A DNA stretch of 64,000 nucleotides, taken from NCBI RefSeq assembly GCF_038630985.1, contig NZ_CP152049.1:4855501-4919500 (forward strand). The letters are read 5' to 3'. The stretch comes from Paenibacillus sp. FSL H8-0548. GTDB lineage: Bacteria > Bacillota > Bacilli > Paenibacillales > Paenibacillaceae. The notes under the pieces are model-generated. The model was not told the DNA's origin and searched no databases. It saw nothing but the letters and a program-made list of their open reading frames with translations. Position 1 is the first letter of the stretch; each line of letters begins with the position of its first letter. Both the position numbers and the translations under genes were made by a program. Positions 1 through 9,203 of this stretch are shown in pieces.

Positions 1-807
1 TGGTGCTGTCTCATCCGAAAGACCTGCAGCATCCATAAGCTCATTGAGCACGCCTTTGATATAGAGATGAAAATGAGCCACCTGCATATTGCGGGCTGCA
101 TAAGCCTTCGGGTACGCTTCATTCAGCGTGTAGCTGGCCGTCATCAGTACGTCAGGATGCTGCATCCTTAAATAGTCAACGGCCTCTTCTATATAAGGCT
201 GCATCGCTTCTACAAGTGCTGGCGTATTCGTATCCGCTATGCCTTGGCTTGTTCCTACCGCTGTTAATTGTCCAAACTCCACCTCATTATGAAGCTCGGC
301 ATAAACGATCTGCTCGCCGCAGTCGTTTGCTTTCACAAAACGGATCAATTGATCCATGGACTCTGCTATCGCCATGAAGCGTTTCTCTGGAGGGATAGCT
401 GCGAGCAGATCCCGAAGCTCCGGATGTGCCAGAAAGCTTGGGCTTTGCTGATATTCCCAAGAGGAGAGCATGATATAGCAGCCGTGCGCCTTCGCTTGTC
501 TGAACAGCTCCAGAAGATGCGCATGTCCGTCCAGCTCTGCACCGCCTTGGCAATTATACCAGCGAGTCCGCTGTCCGACCTCGCCCAGATTACCGAATCG
601 CAGCGGTCCCGGCCGCTTGCCCTCAGCTGTAAACAGCATAAAAGGCATCGCGCATATACGAATCGTGTTATAGCCTCTATCCACCGCCTCTTTGAAGCGC
701 GCACCCAAATCGCTATAAGGCTCGCCAGGCATCGTCATCGTATACCAAGAAAAATCCCACATCGTAATCGTTAATTTGCGCGGTAATTTCCGCATCATTT
801 CATTCAT
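1..807 (-). CDS. Cellulase-like glycoside hydrolase, 3' end cut by window edge
   Basis: The minus strand is open from an ATG at 807 to the window edge (269 codons), so the C-terminus is missing. The product begins with a beta strand carrying MWDFSWYTM, continues with a repeating beta/alpha pattern, and has LHNEVEFG after a strand. The Asn-Glu pair there matches the acid/base position of clan GH-A TIM-barrel hydrolases (GH5-like; sugar-binding cellulase-like family). An upstream in-frame ATG at 828 has no ribosome binding site. The ATG at 807 has GGAG about ten bases upstream, so it is preferred. The protein has no signal peptide and is probably cytoplasmic, acting on imported oligosaccharides. 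The fold is a good inference; the substrate is unknown. Confidence 0.7.
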   Translation of the reverse strand, partial: MNEMMRKLPRKLTITMWDFSWYTMTMPGEPYSDLGARFKEAVDRGYNTIRICAMPFMLFTAEGKRPGPLRFGNLGEVGQRTRWYNCQGGAELDGHAHLLELFRQAKAHGCYIMLSSWEYQQSPSFLAHPELRDLLAAIPPEKRFMAIAESMDQLIRFVKANDCGEQIVYAELHNEVEFGQLTAVGTSQGIADTNTPALVEAMQPYIEEAVDYLRMQHPDVLMTASYTLNEAYPKAYAARNMQVAHFHLYIKGVLNELMDAAGLSDETAP

Positions 808-1052
808 TTCGTTATCGCTCCAATCCATCTATATATGTTGAACTAGAAATTTACATTTTGGGCGCTGCGCGAGAAGATCATTCTTATGTTCAACTTAACT
901 ATTTTGTAAGGCTGCGCTTTCAAATGATACGTTAAACTCCGGATCTCAATCAGAGCTCCGGATACTAATTTTACAAGCATACAGCAAAACAAGGAGACTA
1001 ACCATTCACAATCCCCTGCATATGATGGATTATATTCTTATTTTTCAAGCGC
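808..1052. other. Intergenic region with inverted repeats
   Basis: No gene is visible. GTTGAAC at 837-843 and GTTCAAC at 888-894 form an inverted pair around a GC-rich core. A second imperfect hairpin pairs CCGGATCTC (939-947) with GAGCTCCGG (953-961), one mismatch, no T-tract. The segment near 830-850 resembles DNA at 33745-33770 (TATATA-N-GTTGAACTAGA). This is probably the promoter region of the hydrolase at the left edge. Confidence 0.35.
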
Positions 1053-1082
1053 AAAAAAAGGAAGAATCCTATTGATTCTCCC
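1053..1082 (-). terminator. Intrinsic terminator after glcDF
   Basis: On the minus strand GGGAGAATC (1082-1074) pairs with GATTCTTCC (1068-1060), with one G-U pair and a five-base loop, followed by seven Ts (1059-1053). It lies about 50 bases beyond the glcF stop, as expected for the operon end. Confidence 0.8.
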
Positions 1083-1130
1083 CGTCTATTCTCATTACGC
1101 TGCTCTTGTTGATTAACCATATCGATTATA

Positions 1131-2507
1131 TTATGGTGTGCTAGACATTCTTTCGTATAAGAAATCCACGACATGTTTAACTTCCATTTGGTCGCGAGCA
1201 CCATGCTTCCGGACTCCCAGCTTCATTTGCAGCAGGCAGCCCGGATTGCTGGTGAGAAGATAGTGAGCCCCTGTTCGGTTAACATGCTCCATCTTATGCT
1301 CGAGGATTTGACCTGCCATCTCGGGTTGAGTCACGTTATAGATGCCTGCCGAACCACAGCAGCGGTCTGCCTCTTTCATCTCCACGAAACGGACATTGCC
1401 TACTTGCTTCATAAGCTGCCTAGGAGCATTCGAACTTTTCATTACGTTGCGTAGATGACAGGAATCCTGATAGGTGATCGTGACCGGCTCATCAGCTCCC
1501 GCATTCCGCTCGGTGAACGCCGGAATTCTTCCATGCTCGAACAACAGCTTGCTTACATCTATCACATGAGAGGCAAACCACTCGGCGAGCTCGCGATATT
1601 CGGAATCTTCATGCAGCAAATGATCGTATTCCACGAGCAAGGCACCGCAGCCGCCAGCATTAGAGACGATATACTCGATCTCCGCATCTTTGAACACTTG
1701 CAAATTCGTACGAGCAAGATCTTTGGCCCTATCCATCTCGCCGCTGTGCGCATGAAGCGCCCCGCAGCATACCTGCTCATTCGGAATCACTACCTCAAAA
1801 CCAGCTTCGGACAGCAGCTTCACTGTATTGACATTCGTTTCCGAGAATAATACATCCATAATACACCCCCGAAACAATGCGACTCGGGCAATTCTTTCCC
1901 CTTTGGCTGGATAAACGGTGCCTAGCTGTTCAACTACACCTTTGGCGGTCGCGTCCGGCAAGACTTGTTCCATCTCGCGCATATGAGCCGGAAACAACTG
2001 CATCATGCCGCTTCCTCTGACTAGCTTGCGCAAACCTGACTTTTGATATATCGAAAGCGATCTCCCCAGCCATTTCATCCTTCCACGGTGTGGAAAGACA
2101 CCATCGAAGAAAACCTTGCGAAGTCCTTTAACAGGAACGCTGTGTACGTCATGGTCCTCGATCGCATCTCGAGCTTGCTCAATCAACTGTCCGTATTTAA
2201 CATCAGCTGGGCAAGCCGGCTCGCAAGCTCTGCAGCCGAGACAGTGGTTCATTTGGTCCTGGAACGCCTGATCCGGATCCATAATGCCGTCGGCTACCGC
2301 TTTCATCAGCGCGATTCGTCCCCGAGGAGACTCCTGCTCGAGACCCGTTTCCTTAAAGGTAGGACAAGCCGGCAAGCAAAACCCACATCGCATACAGTTC
2401 GTCAATTGATCATAATCGAGCTTTAATTGCAGCGTCTTGGACATCGGATTACTTAGTGCAATGGCTGGTTTATTCTGGATTGATGTCTCGGCATTCCCAT
2501 TAGCCAC
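1131..2507 (-). CDS. glcF: Glycolate/lactate oxidase iron-sulfur subunit GlcF
   Basis: This 458-residue protein passes electrons from the flavin subunit GlcD during oxidation of glycolate or a similar 2-hydroxy acid. Two ferredoxin-type [4Fe-4S] motifs are present: C38-x2-C41-x2-C44-x3-C48-P and C89-x2-C92-x2-C95-x3-C99-P. Two cysteine-rich CCG domains follow, with CCG at 247-249 and 383-385. The order and length fit GlcF. The start is GTG at 2507, with GGTGA about six bases upstream. The first codons overlap the end of glcD by eight bases, which indicates translational coupling. No membrane segment is seen, so the complex is peripheral or soluble. A D-lactate or other 2-hydroxy-acid substrate cannot be excluded. 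Confidence 0.92.
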   Translation of the reverse strand: MANGNAETSIQNKPAIALSNPMSKTLQLKLDYDQLTNCMRCGFCLPACPTFKETGLEQESPRGRIALMKAVADGIMDPDQAFQDQMNHCLGCRACEPACPADVKYGQLIEQARDAIEDHDVHSVPVKGLRKVFFDGVFPHRGRMKWLGRSLSIYQKSGLRKLVRGSGMMQLFPAHMREMEQVLPDATAKGVVEQLGTVYPAKGERIARVALFRGCIMDVLFSETNVNTVKLLSEAGFEVVIPNEQVCCGALHAHSGEMDRAKDLARTNLQVFKDAEIEYIVSNAGGCGALLVEYDHLLHEDSEYRELAEWFASHVIDVSKLLFEHGRIPAFTERNAGADEPVTITYQDSCHLRNVMKSSNAPRQLMKQVGNVRFVEMKEADRCCGSAGIYNVTQPEMAGQILEHKMEHVNRTGAHYLLTSNPGCLLQMKLGVRKHGARDQMEVKHVVDFLYERMSSTP

Positions 2508-3915
2508 GTGTAATCACCACTCTCTTTCTTGTCTCTTTAGCAAACATCTTGCCTGGATTAAGTAAGTTTTGCGGGTCGAATGCTTGTTTGATTCCACGCA
2601 TCACTTCAATGCCTGTTTTTCCGATTTTCCATTCCAGGAATGGAGCTTTGACCATCCCGATACCATGTTCTCCGGTTATGGTCCCACCCAATTCAATTGC
2701 CGCTTCAAAAATCTCTTCGAATGCCAGCTCCACTCGATGCACCTCTTCAACATCCCTTGCATCCGTTGTAGCCGTAGGATGAAGATTTCCATCCCCCGCG
2801 TGTCCGAATGTGGCGATCGAAACATTGTACTTTCGGGCAATTTCATTAATACGCAGCACCATATCGGCGATTTTGGACCGCGGAACCGTTGCATCCTCCA
2901 GAATGGTCGTTGGGCGAAGGCGTGCGAGCGCTGTAAAAGCACTGCGCCTTGCTGTTAACAGCTTCTCCGCATGCTCCCTACTCTCCGCCACCTCCACTCT
3001 ATCTGCACTCTCCGATTCACAGATTTTTCGAATAAGCTCAATATCACGTTCCACCGCTTCCAAGTCGCCGTCCTGTTCAATCAGAAGAATCGCCTCCATA
3101 TCACGTGGAAGGCCCAGCTTAGCAAAATCATCTACGACCCGAATCGTTGGATTATCCATAAATTCCAGCGTAGCAGGAATAATTTTGGCTTCAATAATTC
3201 GAGATACCGTTCTAGCTGCCCCATAAAGATCTTTATACATAGCAAGCATGGTTTTCTTGCTCTTCGGAGGCGGTACCAGCTTCAAGGTTGCCTCGGTAAT
3301 GATCGCGAGCGTACCCTCGGAACCTACCAACAGTTTGGTTAGATCATAGCCCGCGACATCCTTCATCAGCTTCCCGCCAGTCCGAATAATTTCACCGCTT
3401 GCCAAAACGGCTTCAAGACCGATAACATAATCCTTCGTCGTGCCATATTTCAAACCGCGAAGTCCACCTGAACACTCGGCGATATTGCCGCCTATCGTCG
3501 ATATTCGCATACTGCTGGGGTCGGGCGGATAAAATAGTCCCAGCGATTCGATATGTGTGATGAATTCTGCCGTGATGATCCCCGGTTGTACCGTTGCCGT
3601 TAAATTTTCCAAATCGACTTCTAAAATTTGATTCATTCGATGCATCACCATCACGACCCCACCTTGGACGGGAACAGTGCCGCCACATAGATTAGAACCA
3701 GAGCCGCGAGGTACAATCGGTACGCTGTAGGATGCTAAATTTTTCATGATTTCCGTTACTTGATATGTATCCGCTGGATAAATCACACCGTCAGGAAGGC
3801 TTTGAAGCATGGGTGTCCCATCATAAGAATGGGCAACTAAGGCCTCTTTATCGTCCCTAAAATATTTCTCTCCGACAATCTGGCGAAGCTTTCGAGTTAA
3901 AGCTTGATCCAGCAT
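2500..3915 (-). CDS. glcD: Glycolate/D-lactate oxidase FAD subunit GlcD
   Basis: This is an FAD-linked oxidase of the vanillyl-alcohol-oxidase superfamily, oxidising glycolate to glyoxylate or a related 2-hydroxy acid. The N-terminal half carries the FAD-binding motif PRGSGSNLCGG (residues 69-79). The C-terminal half carries GHAGDGNLHP and the late GEHGIGMVK motif typical of GlcD/LldD2-type enzymes. A GTG at 3939 opens the frame further, but GGGAG lies ideally placed before the ATG at 3915, so a 471-residue product is favoured. It is the first gene of the glcD-glcF operon. It is transcribed away from a GntR regulator across an intergenic region that contains two near-identical operator-like repeats. 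Confidence 0.93.
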   Translation of the reverse strand: MLDQALTRKLRQIVGEKYFRDDKEALVAHSYDGTPMLQSLPDGVIYPADTYQVTEIMKNLASYSVPIVPRGSGSNLCGGTVPVQGGVVMVMHRMNQILEVDLENLTATVQPGIITAEFITHIESLGLFYPPDPSSMRISTIGGNIAECSGGLRGLKYGTTKDYVIGLEAVLASGEIIRTGGKLMKDVAGYDLTKLLVGSEGTLAIITEATLKLVPPPKSKKTMLAMYKDLYGAARTVSRIIEAKIIPATLEFMDNPTIRVVDDFAKLGLPRDMEAILLIEQDGDLEAVERDIELIRKICESESADRVEVAESREHAEKLLTARRSAFTALARLRPTTILEDATVPRSKIADMVLRINEIARKYNVSIATFGHAGDGNLHPTATTDARDVEEVHRVELAFEEIFEAAIELGGTITGEHGIGMVKAPFLEWKIGKTGIEVMRGIKQAFDPQNLLNPGKMFAKETRKRVVITRG

Positions 3916-3947
3916 CAGTGAATTCACTCCCTTTTTCACATTATAGG

Positions 3948-3988
3948 TCAGGTGATCTGATGAATTTATCGTCAGGTCATCTGATGAC
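3948..3988. promoter_or_regulatory. Twin operator-like repeats between glcD and gntR
   Basis: TCAGGTGATCTGATGA (3948-3963) and TCAGGTCATCTGATGA (3972-3987) differ at one base and lie 24 bases apart, so on nearly the same helix face. The second contains the 13-base perfect palindrome GTCATCTGATGAC (3976-3988). Placement between divergent glcD and a FadR-type regulator suggests that regulator binds here. Confidence 0.75.
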
Positions 3989-4071
3989 TTTTCTCAGATT
4001 ATATGCTAAACTCATTACATTGTATAGTCCTTTTATCTTTTCGTGTTCAATATTAATTAATGGAGGCTTCC

Positions 4072-4785
4072 ATGAAAATAAATACCCAAAAAGGCCATGA
4101 GCTGGTAGCTGACCACATTTTATTCAAAATTCAGGATGGTGAATGGCAGCCTGGGGAACGTATCCCCTCGGTCGTAGAATTGGCTGAAAATTACGGTGTA
4201 GGACGCTCTACAATCAGGGAGGCAGTGAGTGCGCTCAAAGCAATGGGCTGGCTGGATGTTCGACAAGGAGGAGGAACCTTTGTAAAGTCGGTGCTTCCAA
4301 CAGATGTCAGACATGGTGCAGCTCATTTATTTACTAACTCCGATTCATTAATTGAGCTCCTTGAAGTCCGTATGGCGCTGGAAATTAGAGCAGCATCCCT
4401 TGCTGCCGAAAGACGCAACTCTACGGATTTGCTTCGATTAAGAGAACTAATAGCTGCAATGGAGATTGGACTTGAACATAATGATACTTCAGAGGGCGAA
4501 CGCGCCGATGTTGAATTTCATATAGCGATAGTGAAAGCTTCAGGAAATTCCCTACTGATTCAGCTGATGGAATCCATGTCTGACCGGTTTAACGAGTCCA
4601 TCCGTCAATCTAGAGAACTTTGGTTTTACAGTGAGAAGGCGACTGCTTCTCGTTTGCTTCACGAGCATCAAATGATATACGAAGCCATTGAGCAGCAGGA
4701 CAAGAAATTAGCTGAGAGCTTAATAACTGACCATTTATCCAAGGTTGAGCTGGTGCTTCGGAAGGCTTTAAAAACAGACGTATGA
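4072..4785 (+). CDS. FadR/GlcC-type GntR transcriptional regulator
   Basis: A 237-residue regulator with an N-terminal winged helix-turn-helix (about residues 5-70, including a IPSVVELAENYGVGRSTIREA-type recognition region) and a C-terminal all-helical FCD ligand domain (about 90-220). FCD regulators of this group bind small carboxylates, so a glycolate- or lactate-type effector for the divergent glcDF operon is a reasonable inference. An ATG at 4060 is upstream, but GGAGG at 4062-4066 serves the ATG at 4072. The twin repeats at 3948-3988 are the likely operator and would allow autoregulation. The gene ends in a strong hairpin. Confidence 0.88.
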   Translation: MKINTQKGHELVADHILFKIQDGEWQPGERIPSVVELAENYGVGRSTIREAVSALKAMGWLDVRQGGGTFVKSVLPTDVRHGAAHLFTNSDSLIELLEVRMALEIRAASLAAERRNSTDLLRLRELIAAMEIGLEHNDTSEGERADVEFHIAIVKASGNSLLIQLMESMSDRFNESIRQSRELWFYSEKATASRLLHEHQMIYEAIEQQDKKLAESLITDHLSKVELVLRKALKTDV

Positions 4786-4786
4786 A

Positions 4787-4828
4787 ACAAGCCGTTATAG
4801 CAAAGCTTGCTCTGCTATAACGGCTTGT
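4787..4828 (+). terminator. Hairpin terminator after the GntR gene
   Basis: A perfect 16-base stem (4787-4802 with 4813-4828) begins two bases after the stop codon and encloses a ten-base loop. The T-tract is weak on both strands. It probably stops gntR transcripts. Confidence 0.65.
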
Positions 4829-4876
4829 AAAGTCTTAAGCGAGGCGAACCTCCCTCCTCGTGAATATTGCTTGCTG

Positions 4877-6106
4877 CTACTTCGCTCCTGCTTCTACAAG
4901 AATGTTGATGAGAGAAGATCTGTTGCCCGATTTTGCCAAATACAGCAGACGATCTTTCTCTGCTTGACTAAGAGGCTCTAAGCTAGCACCATACTTTATG
5001 GTCAATATTTCCAATTTATCTAGGTTATACCAGTCCGGATTCCAGCTTGTTACGTTGTATGCAGCCTGCACTAATTTGTTTTTAACAGCTGCGTCCGGAA
5101 CTAAATGTAACGCATAAAAGTGAATATCACGTTCCTCATTAGTTAAATAGACCATTTTTATCGTCTCGCCATTCGGATTGGAACCATGCGACAGAAGCCA
5201 ATCCAACCAAGCAATATTTGACTCCGGATATGAATTTATTGCGCCCAAAGCATCTATATCATTTGCTCTAAGACCATGCTTGTACAATAGCTCTGCCATT
5301 TCATAGGATGGTTCAGCTGCTATATTAAACGTTTGTCTCTTACTATCAATATCAACCAGTCGCTCAGACTCATGTTTCCATCCCGCTACAGATAGATAGG
5401 AGTATCCATCTCGATAACTGACGTAATTCTGCGGATTGACCTTCCCTTTCTCCAAAAACAGCTCGACAACATCGACTAATTTGAATGAAACCGCATCTTC
5501 AAAAACATGATTAGCATTCGCTCCTGCTTCAACTGCTGCATTCGCCCATTCTGCACTCTTTAAATGATGAATAACGAGCTCCAATGCTTTATTGGATAAC
5601 CAAGGCCGCGAAGTTAATAATTGTTTAAATAAAGTCAGATTATTAGAGGCTATCGCTTCATTAATCATCGTTTCTGTTACATATTGAATAATTACTGTTC
5701 TTGTTTTTGACTCCCAGATTACGGATGCTGCAAGTGCTTCGCTCACAAAACGAACAGGAACATAGGTGGAATTATCAACGATTACACCGGGCTGATTCAA
5801 AGCAACCTGCTTGCCGTTGACTGTTGCCGTGCGACTGCCAATTTGAAGAATAATTTCCATGTCGCCTTTCATTGCTGTAATTACTTTTGTTTTCGCATCA
5901 TATTGCAGATTTGCATCAAGCGATTCGAAAATCGCACGTAGAGGAACCACAACAGATCCATTAACGATGATCGGGCTATTGCTGTATTTTTGTGTCTCAT
6001 TATTGATGATTACGTCAATACGGGACTCCGATGCAGCACTGGTCATACTTAATACACCAGTAGATAATATTGTGGTCAAAACCAATGAAGCAGCTAATTT
6101 CCTCAA
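4877..6106 (-). CDS. Secreted stalk-domain protein with ankyrin-like C-terminal part
   Basis: About 409 residues. The N-terminus is a signal peptide (RKLAASLVLTTILSTG... up to about residue 25, SAASES). Residues about 28-140 form the copper-amine-oxidase N-terminal-like (stalk) domain: IIVNGSVVVPLRAIFESL and STYVPVRFVSEALAASV are its two paired motifs. The remaining part is helical with helix-turn-helix units such as NAAVEAGANANHVFEDAV and LLSHGSNPNGET, like degenerate ankyrin repeats. TTG at 6112 is too close to the ribosome binding site; TTG at 6106 has GGAGG seven bases upstream and gives a cleaner signal peptide. Stalk domains are common in Paenibacillus envelope proteins; the exact role is unknown. 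It is a single-gene unit. Confidence 0.75.
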   Translation of the reverse strand: MRKLAASLVLTTILSTGVLSMTSAASESRIDVIINNETQKYSNSPIIVNGSVVVPLRAIFESLDANLQYDAKTKVITAMKGDMEIILQIGSRTATVNGKQVALNQPGVIVDNSTYVPVRFVSEALAASVIWESKTRTVIIQYVTETMINEAIASNNLTLFKQLLTSRPWLSNKALELVIHHLKSAEWANAAVEAGANANHVFEDAVSFKLVDVVELFLEKGKVNPQNYVSYRDGYSYLSVAGWKHESERLVDIDSKRQTFNIAAEPSYEMAELLYKHGLRANDIDALGAINSYPESNIAWLDWLLSHGSNPNGETIKMVYLTNEERDIHFYALHLVPDAAVKNKLVQAAYNVTSWNPDWYNLDKLEILTIKYGASLEPLSQAEKDRLLYLAKSGNRSSLINILVEAGAK

Positions 6107-6112
6107 AAACAA

Positions 6113-6371
6113 CCCTCCATACTATCTATTAACATCAATTTAATATTATAGGTTATTTCTTACTATATGTCATGTTTTGGCAGGCAGTAAAAAGTGATAT
6201 GCTCACTGATAACCGAGCTCTCTATTAGTGCAGAAAAATTAGAATTTATTTAAAATTCCAGCTGAACGCTGTGACCTTGTCCGCCGATAATTCCACTTAA
6301 TAAGGGGCTAACCCGCCCTGGTCAATGACCTTAGGAGACAGCCTCTTTTCTATCCTACAAAGCTACAATGG
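6113..6371. other. Intergenic region, no gene seen
   Basis: About 260 bases between the stalk-domain gene and the GH43 gene. I see no convincing open frame, tRNA or T-tract terminator. A stretch near 6300-6350 (GAGGCTGTCTCCTAAGG on the minus strand) resembles insertion-sequence termini, but there is no matching partner. Confidence 0.3.
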
Positions 6372-7391
6372 CTATTCGATAGCGTTTTCAATTTGACCAC
6401 TATCAAGATCAGTCCTCGCCGATTTAACGATGAAGGAATTGCCCGTATCAGTCATCTCATACAGCTTGCACCTGGATTCGGGCATACGAAAGGGTGAATG
6501 TAGAATCATCATCCAATCGCCTTGGAACGTTTGAAATAGCATGCCATGGCCGCTATCATCGAAAACGAGCGGCTCCAGCTGCTCCCATGGTCCTTCCAGC
6601 TTGCCGGTTGTGGAGCGTGCAATCGTCTGTACGTAGCTTCCCTTTTCGTACGTGGACCAGAGCATGATCAGACGATTACCGCTAGTCCGGTATACTTGGC
6701 AGCCATCTGTCACGTACATGGATTTTGCTTCATCCTGCGGATGATTCCCATTGTCCCACGGCGCTTCAGATCCACTAAATAGATGAATCGGTTCCGAATC
6801 AGAATCAGTTAAATCCGCTTTCAAACGGATCGCTGCCACAGTTCCGTCTGCTGTCTGGACCCATTCATGGCAGTAGACCATCCAAGGGCTTCCTTCTTCA
6901 TCAATATGCAGCGAGCCGTCGAGCGTCATCAAATGCGCCGGGACAATCGGAGCCTCTTGCTTGACTAATTCGAACGGTCCCTCAGGCGAATCCGAGACAG
7001 CAATGACTGTACCGCGCCAATGGAGCCGGTAACCGCCATGCCCCTCCCCTTCCAGCTTTCTATCGTTGTTATGCAGCGTAACAAATAAGTAGTAGCGCCC
7101 GTTGTAAGTATGAACTTCCGGCGCCCATGCTCCGTGCTGCGGATTAGCCCATATGCCGTCTGGAATGGTAAATACGACGTAGGGGCCTTCCCAATTCAGC
7201 AAGTCTTGGCTTTTGTAGGCAAGCACACCGTATCGGTCCATACCATTTAGCCTTGGGCTTCCGCCGGTATACAAATAATAGGTTTGTGTGGCTCCGTCGG
7301 CAACGACGAATGGGTCATGGGCCGGAATGTCGGCCAGCTTATGACCGGATCCCAGGTTAGCAACATCGGAAGCAGCATTATACACGTTCAT
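6372..7391 (-). CDS. Glycoside hydrolase family 43 (beta-xylosidase/arabinosidase type)
   Basis: A 339-residue five-bladed beta-propeller hydrolase without signal peptide. Blade signatures are visible: AHDPFVVADG supplies the catalytic-base Asp, HGAWAPEVHTYNGRYYLFV is the classic second-blade motif, and TLDGSLHIDEEGSPWMVYCHEW holds the pKa-modulating Asp and a following Glu. These fit GH43 enzymes that remove xylose or arabinose from plant polysaccharide fragments. GGAGGG lies about ten bases before the ATG. The gene stands alone on the minus strand. Its cytoplasmic location suggests processing of imported oligosaccharides. The precise specificity cannot be read from sequence. Confidence 0.85.
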   Translation of the reverse strand: MNVYNAASDVANLGSGHKLADIPAHDPFVVADGATQTYYLYTGGSPRLNGMDRYGVLAYKSQDLLNWEGPYVVFTIPDGIWANPQHGAWAPEVHTYNGRYYLFVTLHNNDRKLEGEGHGGYRLHWRGTVIAVSDSPEGPFELVKQEAPIVPAHLMTLDGSLHIDEEGSPWMVYCHEWVQTADGTVAAIRLKADLTDSDSEPIHLFSGSEAPWDNGNHPQDEAKSMYVTDGCQVYRTSGNRLIMLWSTYEKGSYVQTIARSTTGKLEGPWEQLEPLVFDDSGHGMLFQTFQGDWMMILHSPFRMPESRCKLYEMTDTGNSFIVKSARTDLDSGQIENAIE

Positions 7392-7570
7392 ATTGATAAT
7401 CCCTCCAAATCAAATGGGGTTGCAAAGAACCTACCTATTAATGGTAACACGGATTTATTAAATGTTGTTCTCTCATTTTCGAGACCATAAGTTAAAGGTA
7501 ACCTGTTGCCCAATCAAGTGGTTTAACCGAGGCATTTGATAACTTATCTTTTCAACTGCATATTACATAT

Positions 7571-8437
7571 TTAATAATTTTTAATTGATTGGATTATTAG
7601 GAGATCATAAGTGGCAGCAACCCCTCCCTCTATACTGAATTCCCCCTCGTATTCCTTATACATGTTAGTGAACAAGCGTCGTAAGCTTTGTCCCTTCATC
7701 GTTACGGCTTCTGAAGTACTAGCTCCCATTGCTTTAACCGAATGAAGAAAATCCCTTGCGGATGCATACTTTTCCATATGAATATAACGTTTATAATTGA
7801 AGTTTGCATATCCTGATTCCTCAATCATATGCTGCCATTGGAGCGTCGAATGAAACGACAGGCCGTGACGCTGCGGTTCCATTCCGAATGCACGATAAAC
7901 TTCATGAAATGACCTATGCATCTCATTGAATGTATCCGGACCGAATGTGGAAAATAGCAGTATTCCTCCAGGCCGCAGCATTCGCTGAAGATGTCCTAGC
8001 GTATCCTCCGGATTGCTTAGCCATTGAAAGCAGGCGTTCGAGACGATGTAATCGTAAGAGGAGGCTGGAGCATCAGCCGCCCAATTTTCTATATCCGCAT
8101 GAATAAAACGTATACGTCCAGATGAACTCTTTATAGTGCCAAGAAGATCATCTGCTAATTGGACACGTTTCATAGCTACTTCAATCATCTCGGGTGCAAC
8201 ATCAAGTGCAGTAATTTTCGCGCTAGGCCATTCCTTCACTACCATTTGGGTTAGTGACCCGGTGCCACAACCGATCTCAAGAATGTTAGGCTCAACTATG
8301 AACCGTTTGTTTTTCCATCCTATGAGAGATCTTACAAGCTGATGAGCCATTGTTCGTTGAACATGGGCATGAGTATCGTATGAATTGGAACTTCGATTAA
8401 ATTGACGCCCAATAGCACTAATTCTGCTGTTGGTCAT
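7571..8437 (-). CDS. bioC: Malonyl-ACP O-methyltransferase BioC
   Basis: A 288-residue SAM-dependent methyltransferase with motif I LEIGCGTG at 53-60 and the following acidic residue in ITALDVAPEM. Within a biotin operon it is BioC, which methylates malonyl-ACP so the fatty-acid enzymes can build a pimeloyl chain. It is the last gene of the operon and overlaps bioH by 20 bases. GAGGGG eight bases before the ATG sets the start. With the upstream hydrolase it forms the BioC-BioH route. The operon has no bioW or bioI, the genes B. subtilis uses instead. Confidence 0.92.
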   Translation of the reverse strand: MTNSRISAIGRQFNRSSNSYDTHAHVQRTMAHQLVRSLIGWKNKRFIVEPNILEIGCGTGSLTQMVVKEWPSAKITALDVAPEMIEVAMKRVQLADDLLGTIKSSSGRIRFIHADIENWAADAPASSYDYIVSNACFQWLSNPEDTLGHLQRMLRPGGILLFSTFGPDTFNEMHRSFHEVYRAFGMEPQRHGLSFHSTLQWQHMIEESGYANFNYKRYIHMEKYASARDFLHSVKAMGASTSEAVTMKGQSLRRLFTNMYKEYEGEFSIEGGVAATYDLLIIQSIKNY

Positions 8438-9203
8438 GCCACCATCCCCTCAATTCTCCAGCTATGTGTACTTCCCTTCCCAAAAAGGGCATATGCCCGC
8501 AGTCTTGTAATGTTACTAACTTTGCATGAGGCAGCTGATCCCTTAACTCCAGGACAGCAGAATAAGAACAAATTTTATCCCCTGTCCCATGAATAAGAAG
8601 AACAGGACAAGTAATATTCGGTAAATTAGACATACATTCCTCGCTTCGTAAAATTTGAAGGCCTGCGATTAATGCTGGAACTGTCCAACTGCCAATTGGG
8701 GGAAGGCTTGCAGCGAGACCGCTCTCCCATTCTATATCCGTAAACATAAATTTCCTGAACTTCGTTTCAACAGCCTGCTGATCCTTTGAGACTCCTCTGA
8801 TCATTTGCCGAATGTAGCCATCTGCTAAGCCGAAGATACCTTCTTCTTTGGAACGAGTGAAACGAGCCGTCGCACCGAACAGTACAAGACCATCAGCGTA
8901 ACCATTAGCCGCTAGTCGCAGCGCAAGCAAACTTCCCAGTGACCAGCCTGCGATCAGTATCGAGCCTTGAAACCGCCTAATGCTGCAACCCGCCTCATCC
9001 ACAAATCGGATCTTCCTAGCTATCGTTTCCGTGAGGTGCAGCATGTTCTCTGGCGAGTCCGCATCATTGTATTCTACAGAGACATGAACGTATTCTGGCA
9101 GTAACTCGCGAAGTCGATCAAAAACAGTATCCGGCATACTCCATCCAGTCAGCCACAATATAACACCACTCGATGACGCACCATCCATGTCCACTGCATT
9201 CAT
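8418..9203 (-). CDS. bioH: BioH-type pimeloyl-ACP methyl ester esterase (alpha/beta hydrolase)
   Basis: A 261-residue alpha/beta hydrolase. The nucleophile elbow GWSLG (Ser88), the acid in HGTGDK (Asp209) and the His in DCGHMPF (His237) form a catalytic triad. GWSLG is the elbow found in BioH. In the operon between bioF and bioC it most likely cleaves the methyl ester of pimeloyl-ACP after BioC-initiated chain elongation. The start overlaps the bioF stop by four bases, with AGGAG upstream. Several non-homologous esterases (BioG, BioJ, BioK, BioV) can do this job, so the BioH name rests on the triad and context. Confidence 0.8.
   Translation of the reverse strand: MNAVDMDGASSSGVILWLTGWSMPDTVFDRLRELLPEYVHVSVEYNDADSPENMLHLTETIARKIRFVDEAGCSIRRFQGSILIAGWSLGSLLALRLAANGYADGLVLFGATARFTRSKEEGIFGLADGYIRQMIRGVSKDQQAVETKFRKFMFTDIEWESGLAASLPPIGSWTVPALIAGLQILRSEECMSNLPNITCPVLLIHGTGDKICSYSAVLELRDQLPHAKLVTLQDCGHMPFLGREVHIAGELRGWWHDQQQN

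Noticed and set aside
998..1204. 68-codon minus-strand frame at the glcF end
   Set aside because: It overlaps glcF and its terminator and has no family signature.
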